This document shows positions 23,382-33,900 of a stretch of DNA of 64,000 nt, piece after piece (positions within the stretch are counted from its first letter, which is position 1; every line of letters starts with the position of its first letter). The position numbers and the translations under genes were made by a program. Source of the DNA: Anthostomella pinea. Taxonomy: Eukaryota; Ascomycota; Sordariomycetes; Xylariales; Xylariaceae. The notes beneath the pieces are model-generated. The model searched no databases. It was given only the letters and a program-made list of their open reading frames with translations, and was not told the DNA's origin. The stretch covers positions 3,844,001 through 3,908,000 of the forward strand of contig CAUWAG010000007.1 in assembly GCA_963556695.1 (NCBI GenBank), given 5' to 3'.

Positions 23382-24862
23382 TCACCTACGGTCCACGGTC
23401 CAAGACGCCGCGCCCGACACCAGACTCTTGATCCGCTCTTTCACCACAATATACGCATCGTCGCGCCGGGACACAAATTTGACGAGACCCGAGTGGTCAG
23501 CATCCAACGGCACGATGTCTTCCTCGGGCACCGCGGTCAGGCCGGTGCTGGTCGCCGACTTCCTCGTGACCATCAGAACGGGCGGGCCCGACTTCCGTAG
23601 CGTACCGTCAGGTTGCCTCTAGACAGATGATGAGCAGGAATGAACCAGCGCAAATTTGGGATGACTGGGCGAGACGTACCGCAACAGTCGCGCTCAGCCG
23701 GCGCTCGTAGAAGGCAACTACGCGCAGCCGGTCTTGGAAACACCGCGCAAAGTCGTCCGCCATGCGGGCCAGGAAGTCGGACGGTTCCGACTCGTTATCC
23801 ACGACCAGAGCGCGAATAAGAGCCTGATTTGGCCGCCCTTTTACCATGGAGGCGAGCTTCTCGTTTCGCAGACCTAGCTGCGGTACCCCGAAGAACAGCA
23901 GGCCGCAGCAGGTTTGCGAGAGGAGCTGGTGCGTCGGGCTGCTAGCGGGGCTCCTAAAAGCGTGGACGAGTGCCTGCGACAGGTCAGCATCGACCGGCGC
24001 AAGGGACCTGGCAAACCTGCCTCTTTAATAAGAAGGCCGCCCAGACTGTGGCCTAGTAGGATAATCGGACGACGCTCGGTCTGCGGTGTTGTTAGCCAGC
24101 CCCATGTCGACGGACGACGAACACACCTCGTCGCTCGTCCGGAACGCCGTCAGGCTTTCGAGAAACCGCCGGCCCAAGTCTTCTATGGAGGACTTGGCGT
24201 TGCTCTTCAGCAATGTCGTGTCGTATCCGTACAGGAGCACACGGATGTTCGGGATGTCGCCTGAGAGCCAATCGCGTAGCCAGAGATCGTTCCTGCCCGG
24301 CGATTTCCACGAGCCGATTACATGGCTCGCCAGGCCCGACACGGCGATTACACTGCGAACGTATAGGACAATCAGCTAGAAGGACGACGCTGGGTGGGAA
24401 GCGAGGTGCATACTCGCAGTAGGCGCCGGCTGGGTCTTTGTAGAGCGGCGTGATGCCGTAGAACGTGCAGTCGAAGCGGTACTGGGATGCTTTATGAGCA
24501 TGCTGGAGGAGAGCCAGCAGCTGGTCCTCTGGAAGCACCGTCTTGGCCGTCGCAGTCGCGCAGGCGCAAGTACGGTCTCTCGGCGCAAGGGAGCGCACGA
24601 CCAAGCCGTCGAGCTGACCTTGTAAATCCGGACTTGCAGCAACGACCGACTGCAGCTCATGTTCCAGCTCCGCAGCAGTTGTTCCCATAGAAACCTCGTC
24701 CACGCGTAGCGTCAATTCGCGGAAACGCGGCTGGCCGAGTGTGTCGCTACCTGGCTCAGGTCTCTGCTGTGGGGAACGCGCTCCCCAAAACAGCTGGTAG
24801 AGACAAGCGGCCAGGAGAGCCACCACGCTCGTCCCAACAAGGAGCTGGCCGGGAGGTTCCAT
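23382..24862 (-). CDS. SesB-like alpha/beta hydrolase, stand-alone
   Basis: Five exons (24862-24414, 24352-24127, 24080-24021, 23973-23680, 23618-23382) give 421 residues with every phase in agreement. An N-terminal membrane segment (LLVGTSVVALLAACLYQLF) and a roughly 120-residue linker precede the hydrolase core: VIAVSGLASH, a WLRDWL block, YGYDTTLL, the nucleophile elbow GHSLGG, and a late DADHSGLVKF carrying the likely catalytic His. SesB-type serine hydrolases act as effectors of fungal NLRs. The intron after LLIKE has a GC donor (AG|GCAGGT, 23974-24020), where the paralog at 30970 has GT. Exon sizes 226 and 60 nt are identical in that paralog. It lies just downstream, on the same strand, of the NACHT-WD40 gene, suggesting a receptor-effector pair. 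No stops are seen. Confidence 0.85.
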
Positions 24863-25428
24863 GGCGTTGATTCTCGAGGACGTTTGCGTCGCGAAACATG
24901 ATTCTGCAGAGACATAAGCACTGGAGAACTGAGGTGATCCTCCCTGAATTTCGTCACAGCTGCATAGCCGAGAGGCGCCAAGGCACACACACGCCAGACA
25001 TCAGCTGACCCGCCAGCTGGGCTGACACGCGTCCGACGAGCAGGCCATTACATGCAAATTAGATGGGTTTCCGTGAAAGCTTCGCTCGCCTGCCCCAGTT
25101 CTTTCTCCTGCTATGTCCTGCATCGAGGTTTACGTCGTGATGTCTGCTACGGTCCGGGATACGGTGCAAGGTGCGCCGGACAGCGTACCTTCGATTGTTC
25201 ACCATAATTGGAAGGCCCAACACAATCAATGAGAGTCTGCTACAGAGTTCAACCGCATTTGTTCCGGTAGAATACACGCGATCCTTTGCTAGCAATTTAT
25301 AGAGTGTCCTCATTCTCGAATGTTTCGCTACGACGGTGCGAGCGTTATAAATTGTTCATGCCCCCTAGAACCCTCGTTTTGCAAAGAAAGTAAAGAAAGA
25401 CGAGAGGGTTAAATGGATCAAAAATGTT
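24863..25428. other. Intergenic between NACHT-WD40 and SesB-like genes
   Basis: About 570 bp, same-strand spacing. It must hold the promoter of the SesB-like gene and the 3' end of the NACHT-WD40 gene. No coding signal seen. Confidence 0.5.
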
Positions 25429-27770
25429 TTAGAAACGTGACAAATGAAAGAAGTAGACCCGACCGGACGAGCAACCGAGAACAAGGTTCGTGCCTCGCTC
25501 TGTTGTAAACACGGCAGACTCAGTTGGCCGGTACTCGGGAGGGAGCCAGAGGACCTCCTTGGAATGCTGTAAAATCCAAGCCCGATCGGGACTAAGAACG
25601 TAATCTCCCTGTTGCGCAGGCTTTTGGGGATGCGTATCGATATCCAAGGAAATCGACTCCTCTATGCAAATGTCGCCCGCGTCGGTATGGATCAGGGTGC
25701 CGGTCAGATCGAACGAAACGGTGGAGGTGTAGCCGACCTCATATGAAGAAAGGCACGCGCCCGAGGCCGCATCCCAGAGCCGGACGGTCTCGTCGTCAGA
25801 CGCCGAGACGACGCGCCGCCCGTCGGCCGAGAAGGCCGCCAAGAAGACGGGAGAGGTATGGCCCTCGAGGATCGCTTCGCACGCGCTCCATTGTTCCGCT
25901 AACTCTGTTTTGCACTTGACCCATCGTGGTGCCTCGTGCACGAATAGACCTCGCATTAAGCTCTGCGTTGAACTGAACACGAATGGTGAGGTGTACGCTT
26001 GAAGCGGCCGGCTCTCAATTGCCGGCCTGAAGGTTTGTAACAGACGGTAGGCGTCTTTTACGAGCGCCTGAAGTCCAGACGCCCCCGACCGCCCCTTTAT
26101 ACTATTAGCTCTGTAAGGCCGTGTAGCAGAAAGTATTGACTTACCTGCAAATGCCGTATTAGCCTCTCTAATGCGAGCATCCCTTCCGACATGCTCCGGA
26201 GTAGACTCAACGACTCGATCCAGTAGAGACCCTTTCCCCGCAGGAACCTGTCTGCCGCCCCGTACTCTTGTACGCTGTCGTCCCTACCCGGAGCCTTGCT
26301 AGCATCAATCAAGTGGTTGACCCAGTAGACACAGGAGTATCCTATCACCGCCAGTGGGTCTGGGTCAGGTCTCCGTCGAGGGACATCCTCAATAGGGAAG
26401 CCCGGGTCGTGCAGTCCGTATATGTCACGTTTCAGTGTCTGGGATACGGCCTCGATCGACCTGGAGAAGATTTGGCCATGGACGGCTACTTGCTGTTCGG
26501 GGGAAAGGATGACCGTTTTCTCTTTCGTTAAGAAGTCCTTTGCCGACTGGTGGACGAAGTAGACTATGTCCTCGCGAATAGTAAGGAACGAGCCACAGAG
26601 ACTGACAATCTCCTTTAGCGACTCGGCATCTCCTACCGTGCTGCCGTCTTCTTTGATGAACGTGGTGGACTCGGCAAGTGAGGGTGGGCGATAGGTCGTT
26701 GCTACGAGAGCAAGCACCTGCGTGCAAAGCTCGGCGTCTTCCGATTTGTGGATTTGATCTATCATCCGTCGATAGAGGGAATCGAGACCCGACGGGAAAG
26801 ACTTGACTTTCTGTAAAGCATTCCCTTGGCGTGTCTTCGCAAGTTCCTGGCAGACCAAGGCGACCCAGAGAAAAGTGCCGTCAGCGTTTGACGACAAGTA
26901 CTGGCGTACTTCGTCGGCGGTGTTGTCTCGATAGCTCTTCCGTTGTACAAGTTAGGACACCTTGTGCAAGATGTAGCTGTCCACAGCCGCTGCGACCGGC
27001 TTCGCATTGACTTTGAGTGATAGCCTGTGCGCCACGTTAAACAGCTCTTCTTCAATCTGCGGCCAGTTGCGGCTTGAGACGAGCCACTTAGCGCAAGTTG
27101 CTTGCGAGGTCTCGACAATCAACTCGAGCAGCTGCGGTAGGCCACCTATACACTCGTCCAGTGCGTCGACAACGAGGCAGACGACGTGCAGCTTCGGGTC
27201 GCGGAGCATATTCGTGAATATCTTGGATAACGCATACCAAGCATTATCGCCCTGGAACAGCCCCTCGCCAGCAACATCGTACTTCTTCTTCATATGCGAT
27301 ACGAGGGAGGCGTCTTGGTCGAGTAGCATGTATATCAAGCCGCGCAGCACGGCCGTCGCATTGTTGATGCGCTCGTCGGTAGCTTGGCAGAAGAAGTACG
27401 CTAGGCGGCTTCCTTGGGCGAGCCTCGTTTCGAGATGATCGACAATGCCACACAGGAGCATGGTCTTGCCCTTTCCCGGGTCGCCCTTGACCCAGAGCAG
27501 CCGCTGGTCCTCGTGGTCGCGCCATTGGCGGAAGTCAGGGTTGCCGAGCATCCAGACGTACGAGTCCGCGAGCAGGCTGCCCTTGGTGTCCTGGACGCGC
27601 TTCTTGTCATGGCGCGGGTCGGTGACGCGGAGGTCGATGAGGCATCGGTTGGCCGTCTGCTGGATGTTGACGATATTGCCTTGGTGGAAGGGTCCTCCAT
27701 GCACGGTGACATTCCCGCTGTAGGACGATCCGCCTTGGTATATGGATGGATCTAGGCCGTCATTCGCCAT
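25429..27770 (-). pseudogene. NLR: NACHT - WD40, one in-frame TAA
   Basis: Exon 27770-26145, an intron at 26068-26144 (GTAAGT...TTCAG) and exon 26067-25429 give 780 codons in total, but TAA at 26952-26954 interrupts after HKVS, where this family normally has Gln. The first 40 residues are Gly/Asn-rich (VTVHGGPFHQGNIVNI), followed by the NACHT lead-in DLRVTDPRHDKKR, Walker A GDPGKGKT, Walker B CLVVDALDEC and the downstream VYFVHQSAKDFLT helix region. The second exon has one clear WD repeat (SADGRRVVSASDDETVRLWD) and little more, so the sensor end is short compared with HET-E/NWD proteins. Likely role: a cytosolic receptor that switches on a partner, plausibly the SesB-like protein next door. 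Function depends on whether the stop is real and fixed. Confidence 0.85.
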
Positions 27771-28413
27771 TGTGGAAGACCTGACGTTTGCTCTTAGAAA
27801 ACACGAGTCTGGGATTTACGCGCCCGAGAGAAGCTAGGTGAGCTGCGCTGGCTTCCTTCAGAGTTGCGCAGCCGAGAGGCACAGGCACGCTCCAGAAGCA
27901 GGCTGGCCTGCAGGCTAGGCTGGAATGCGTCCGACTCCCCGAGCAGATAGCCTTGTGAACTCTTGGAAATACCCTGTTGTATGGACGAATAACCGCTGCG
28001 GAAAAGCCGGTGTGCCGTGCCGATGGCGGTTATGCGATGCGTCCTGGGCCCAACTTAAACCGGCTCGCTATGGGCCTCGAGACTGTGTGCGCCTCGCCAA
28101 GCAGAAAGATATCATACTGGGCTGCCAGTCTTTTAGAAATCGCACCAGGAACTGCCTTGGATAGTAGAAAGCTCACCGCATGATCTCAAAGCAGCATGGT
28201 GGGACAGCGTAACAAGCAGCTATTTCCGAGCAGAGCCTCTGGTTCTGCCGTCGCCAGCCGCTCTGAAACCCGTTTTACAGCTTGATTGCGGTGGTAGGAA
28301 AAGGGCATTGTCATTGTCAGCTAGTGAGATGCTTTCCGGTACCTGGTACTGAGAGAGCCTTACGTCTTGGCTTTATTTCAATAGCAACGGGCTTACTGCC
28401 TCATTGAAACCGG
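27771..28413. other. Intergenic, upstream of NACHT-WD40 gene
   Basis: No gene recognised. A stretch around 27840-27900 (AGCCGAGAGGCAC...) partly resembles the leader of the SesB-like gene near 24965 (AGCCGAGAGGCGCCAAGGCACAC), hinting at a shared or duplicated promoter. Confidence 0.4.
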
Positions 28414-28608
28414 CTATAACCCAGTAGATTTCCACCCGATGTGATATTTGAAGCTGACATAGCAGTCGGACATCTGGTCCGTCGAGCCTATCGCATGGTC
28501 CGAGACTAGGAGCCGGTCCGCGTCCAGGACGGCAAAGCTAATGCGCCAGGACGGCCCGTTGACCTCGATCAGCGGGAGCATCAGCGAGCCGCTGAACGGC
28601 TGCTTCTG
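28414..28608 (-). pseudogene. Fragment resembling the C-terminus of a fungal PD-(D/E)XK nuclease-like protein
   Basis: After a CTGACAG acceptor-like site the minus frame reads SLMLPLIEVNGPSWRISFAV, then IGSTDQMSDCY and ends at TAG 28414. The pattern of 'L-P-L-I-x-V-x-G-x-x-W-x-x-x-F-A' followed by 'IG-S/D-T' resembles the C-terminal strands of the large fungal PD-(D/E)XK nuclease-like family. No upstream catalytic region is present, so at best it is a relic. Recognition is weak. Confidence 0.3.
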
Positions 28609-29002
28609 TCAGATGCAAACGATTTCAGATTAGTCAGGTTGTCAGGTGTGTTCTGTTGTTCTTTTGCTTCACCCCTTGAGCGTGCAGAAATTGATGATCT
28701 ATCTTCTAGGTGGGTCAAATGCCCTGTACGTCTTTGGGTAAGGACGGGAGAATAGGCTGGCAACCGCTGCAGGAACCGCCTGGATGCCGCTTGCGCTTAG
28801 CACTGCAGCCATATCTTACAGGTTAGCACCAATCATCTGTTGAGTGCCAACAGTCTTGGGGGGTCTCGGGTTTGTCTGTACTAACCCCGCTTCCCCAGAC
28901 GATCCACTGGGGCGGCTAGCTAGCTTTAGCACTGTCCGCCCAATTCATGCCTGGCCCCGTGTGGCCGCATACGCACGCGCCACGAACCTTCATATGTATC
29001 AA

Positions 29003-29974
29003 CTATCCCAAACGCTTTGCCCGTCCCTCCTCTAGCAACTGAAGCCGGTCTCGAATCACAAACTTCCACTCCTTTCCCACTTTATATACCAAGAGAGTGC
29101 ATAGATACAAAAGCATACCACAGCTGCATAAAATCATGGTTAAGCTCACCCAGAAAGCCACAGTTGAGAGCAACTGATTATTCTCCTTATCGGGATGACC
29201 TTGATCGACAGCAATGGCAACCTGTAGCCCACTCAGAATAAGTGACACCGCGCCAATAACGAATAAAACCGGCCCATAAAACCGAGCAAAGTATGTCCCG
29301 TATTGATAATCAACACGCTGGAAGTACGCCTTTCGAAGTAGGAATGGAGCGTAGAAGTTAAGCCTCGTCAATCGAATCTCGCCATAGGTATAGCGTGTAG
29401 GGACGTCGTGGTCGGCAATCGTGGTCAGATCGGATACAAAACGGCAGAACTGGTCCCATGTGATGTCGGGCGGGATGAGGTGCAGGCTGGGGTCTTGGGC
29501 GATGCGAAAGTCGGACTCGTACCTCACCAGGTACAGCCATGTACGGAGATAGCCCAAGGCTGCCCTGCGGATATCGTGGGCATCTTCCCCATCGCCACCC
29601 ATGTAGTCCCGCCAGAATGCATACGAGACGATGTACCGGGGCAGCGGCTTGATGAAGATTCGATTGTGGATCCAGACTAGATGCAGCTTGGGATCTTTGG
29701 TGACGATGACGGCGCGCTGTTTAACCAGTTGCCGGTGGAGCGGGGAGATGTTGGCGCTGTCTTGTTTTGACATCCATCACAGCCTGCTCGCCATCTGGGT
29801 TAGGTCCTTCGAGCAAAATTCCTGGTCAAGGAACTCCCACAGCTTGCGTCGATCCTGGAGCAGGATACAAGGGTAGCCGGGCAAACATTGGGTGAGAGGT
29901 CCGTTGTTGTCCAGGTCCCAGTTCAGCTGGTGCTCTGATGCAAAGGGCGGCCCGGCAGCGGGTGGTGGGCACAT
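29003..29974 (-). pseudogene. DUF6601 membrane protein with one TGA
   Basis: ATG 29974 opens a 324-codon frame broken only by TGA at 29777-29779, directly before a TGG codon (L-stop-WMSKQDS), where the family normally has two Trp. The rest is typical of DUF6601: HRQLVKQRAVIVT, HLVWIHNRIFIKPLPRYI, FW, ALGYLRTWLYLVRYESDF, DITWDQF, and two C-terminal membrane segments (VLFVIGAVSLILSGLQVAIAV; WVSLTMILCSCGMLLYLCTLLVY). Molecular function is unknown. Its place among NLR genes may be chance; DUF6601 genes are widespread. The TGA is one G-to-A change from Trp and could be undone by A-to-I editing. Confidence 0.8.
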
Positions 29975-30969
29975 TATTGTTGCAGAATGGAGTACCTAGA
30001 ACCTGGGGGTGGTAGGTAAGGCCTGGTCGGGTTCAGGCTTGAAACTCTTCGCTTATATAGTCTGGGGTGACAACCGTCTGTATATACACACTGGCTGCCT
30101 CAATGGTCTTCGCCTGTCTGCCTTGCCCTCTCTGCCTTGCCCTTACCCCTCACCGATCTCACAGCAATATACTCTGCCTTGATTGATCGACACCAAGCTT
30201 CTGCAGATTGAACAACTCTTTGCCGCAACCCTCTCGGTCTCTGAAGGGTCCAGATCCCCTCAGTCCGAGATGACATGACTAGGCCAGACTTGTACTGTTC
30301 TCGATACGCGCCTAGAAGGGGAAGACTCAGGGTACTCAAGGTAACCCGGTGAAAGCGATTTGGGGTACCTGCGCCGAACATACCTTGGCGCTGTCCTCTG
30401 CTCACGCGTCCTCATTGTATTTCGATCTTTCTTGCGCGACATCCCTTTTTGCAGACAGCATGTACCACTGGACCGTGATATCTGCGATCTCACACTAGTT
30501 GAAACAGGTGCACATGTATAATGCATAGCCGGTTCTAGGATCTGCCTTTCGAGTTGATAAAGGGCTTGGCTTACCTCGTACTGATACTCTAATAGTTGCC
30601 ATCCAATAACTATGCAGGCCCATGCTAGACAAGAGCCCTAGTGCACCGGCCGGTGCGAAAGGCGAGAAAGCCTCGGGGGCTATGCTGGAATAGTAGGCCA
30701 CATATTGGCCCTGTTCAGCCGCTTATATAGACGTATTAAGACGCAGCCCGCAAGGCTGAGCGCGCATATACTTACCTATGCTTACCTATGCTTGCCTACC
30801 TACCCCTTACCCCTCCTGGCTTTCCTGTCGTAGCCTTTCTGTCTTTAGCATCAGCAAATCTCTCTCTCTCTCCACTATCGCTTGTTGCATTTTCATACCA
30901 TCGAACCTACCGACCGAGGCAGCTTCGGTCACCGCCTGCCCCACACGTTGTTCTGCACAGATTGCCATT
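29975..30969. other. Divergent intergenic region
   Basis: Promoter space between DUF6601 (minus) and the SesB-NACHT-ankyrin gene (plus). A doubled CTTACCTATG occurs at about 30771-30790 and the 150 bp before the ATG at 30970 are C/T-rich, as in fungal leaders. No further gene recognised. Confidence 0.5.
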
Positions 30970-33900
30970 ATGGTTGGCGTCCTTGACCGACAAGATGTTC
31001 TGGCTGGGCGCGCCTGGCCGCTCGCAGTGGCCGCTATTGCCATCTTCCTAACTTCGGCCCTTTATCGCTACACGTTGTCTTTTAAGGAAATGCCGCCTAC
31101 AGAAAGACCTTTCCGATATCTGACCCTGCGTATCGACGAAATCCCGATCGACACATCCGATGCAGCCCTGGACAGCGAACTGAGGGCGATAATTACACAA
31201 GCCCCAGGCTTGCGGGACACCGTTCGCAGCGTCAGCCGCATCGCTCTAGCTCCTATGGACAGCCGCTGGGCCTGCGCTACTGCCACTTTCCACACATCAA
31301 TCCCAGTAATCGAGTTGGTGCGCCGCCTACAACAGGCCAGCGGAGAGCGGAAGTACAAGTACGACTCAGACTTCTACAACATCACACCGCTTTATATGGG
31401 CGTAACCCGAGTCGACGTCGAGTGAGACTACCTACAATCATCACTTGACTGCCGTTTCAATTGCTGACTTGTCGTGTCTCACCACCAGCATCGTTGCAGT
31501 GCCCGGCCTTGCAAGCCACGCGTTCGGGTTGTGGAAGTCTCCTAGCAGCAACGACATCTGGCTGCGAGATTACCTGCCCGCGGATATACCCAATGCGCGA
31601 GTACTCATCTACGGCTATGACACGAAGCTGTTGAAGAGCGATTCCAGGAAGTCGATCGAGAACATGGGGTCATCTTTTCTCGAGGAACTTGTAGCATTCC
31701 GAACCAGTAGCGAGGTATGTACGTCCGAGCCTAGATCTACGGTACAGTGCTCATCTCAAGGTAGAGTACCTGCCGTCCTATAATCTTCATTGGACATAGC
31801 CTGGGCGGACTCCTTGTCAAAGAAGTAAGCCGATCGTTACGGGACGCCCGATCGCCCGGCTAATTGCGACTAGGCATTACTATACGCCCAGAAGAAATCG
31901 TCCATCGAAGCCAATCTCGAACTGACCCGCGCATGCTGTGGATTACTCTTTTTTGGTGTTCTAAATCTCGGGCTTAGAAATGAGCAGCTACAGAGTCTTG
32001 TTTATGGCCAACCTAACGAGAAGCTAATTCACGCACTACTCGTTGATCGCGACTCCGAGCCCTCTGATTATCTGGCGAGAATTTCTGGTGATTTTTCCAA
32101 TCAGTGCAAAGGAAAGTACCGAGTCATCTCCTTTTTCGAGACAAAGTACACCCGGACTGTGCAGGTAAGATCTACGCAGTTACCCCTATTGGTAAAATGC
32201 TCAAAGTTATCTAGATACAGGCTGATGGTCGCATCACGAAAACCGGTCCGCAGATGCTGCTGGTGACAAAGAAGTCCGCTACAAGCACAGGCTTGACAGC
32301 GGAAGCTGACGAAGACAATGTCAGCCTGGACGCTGATCACTCAGGGCTTGAAAAATATGACTCAAAAATCCGTGGCATGTATCTCGTTGTGCGGCAAAGG
32401 CTTGAGACGATTGTGGCCAAAGATGTACCTTGCGTGGCAAGAAGCTTTCGTGATAGTACGCATAGTACATCCCCAGAGCAATACCTTCTTATCTCCCTTT
32501 GCTCTTTTGCTGATAATAATCACACGCAGTAGATACCAAACTAGAAGGTGAGTCGGCCCTTTGACTCGGATGAAACGGCCTAGCTAACTGGTGTAAAAGA
32601 TGTTCTGGCCGAAAATCCACGAGCTGAAAAATGTCACTCCGATCTTTTCGAAACGGATCCTTTCGAGAATATGAAATCTCTGCAACGCAAGAAGGGTGAC
32701 CGCGCCAAAGGCACTTGCAAATGGATAATCGAGACAGAAGAGCTCGCTTCCTGGCTCGGCCCTGAGCACGCGGTGGTATCGACTAATGTTCTCTGGCTGC
32801 ATGGGAACCCAGGGACTGGGAAGTCCACTATGGCCATTTGCCTTGCCGAGGTACTCCGGGAGCAGTTCCGCCACTCAGACCAGAAAACCCTTTCCTGTTT
32901 CTTCTGCGATTCCAGTTTCGACACCCGTAGGTCAGTAACGTCAGTGGTCCAAGGGCTTATCCTGCAGCTCATCCAACAACATCCGCGACTTCTCCTCGAC
33001 TACCTCCTGCCAAGATACCTCGAGCGCGGAAAGAAGATCTTTGATTCATTTGACGCTTTGTGGACTGTTTTGCACAAAATGGCCGCCGATGAAGCTACCG
33101 GCCATAAATTCTTCATTATCGATGCCTTGGATGAGTGTGATCAAGAATCGCAGCAGATTCTCATGAAGCAACTGCAGCAAGATTTCCAACACAAGAGCTC
33201 TGCAACCAACATCCAGCTACTCGTCACAAGCCGACCTTATACAGAAATTCAAGAAGGTTTAAAGGCGTTTTGCAACAAGGACCTAGCCTCATTCCCCGAG
33301 TCAAAGAAAGATATTGATCGCTTTATTAGCGAAAAGGTTATAGAGCTTGCGGCCAGAAAGCAGTACACGGACAGCGTAAAGAAGCAGGTCACAGATATCT
33401 TGGAAGAAAAATCCGAGAGCACTTTCCTCTGGGTCGGCTTGGCATGCGGGGAGCTAGACCAGGTTCCTTCGAAAAGTGCGGTCGACCACCTGAAGAAGAT
33501 GCCGTCTGGGCTGAATGCCTTGTACAAAAGACTACTTGACAATGCTCTTAACGCTCCTTGGCAAAACGCCAAAGTCAAACAAATTCTAGGTCTCGTCGCG
33601 GTATCGTTTCGGCCACTCAGCGTCTCAGAGTTAGCTGCAGCTTGCCAGACTTACCTTGACGAGGACCAAGAGACCCGCATTCAATTCACTCGGGATGACA
33701 TTACTACCTGCCGGCTTCTGGTCGTCATTCAGGATCAGAAGGTTCTTTTACTGCACCAGTCGGTAAAGGATTTTCTCCGTGACAGTGCGCAACCGCTTGT
33801 TCAGAAAGCAGATTCCCATGCGGAAATGGCATACAAGTGCGTGGATCAGCTTATCCGAGATTCTGAGCTGGTTAAGGATCGACCACAGTGGGAAGAAGAG

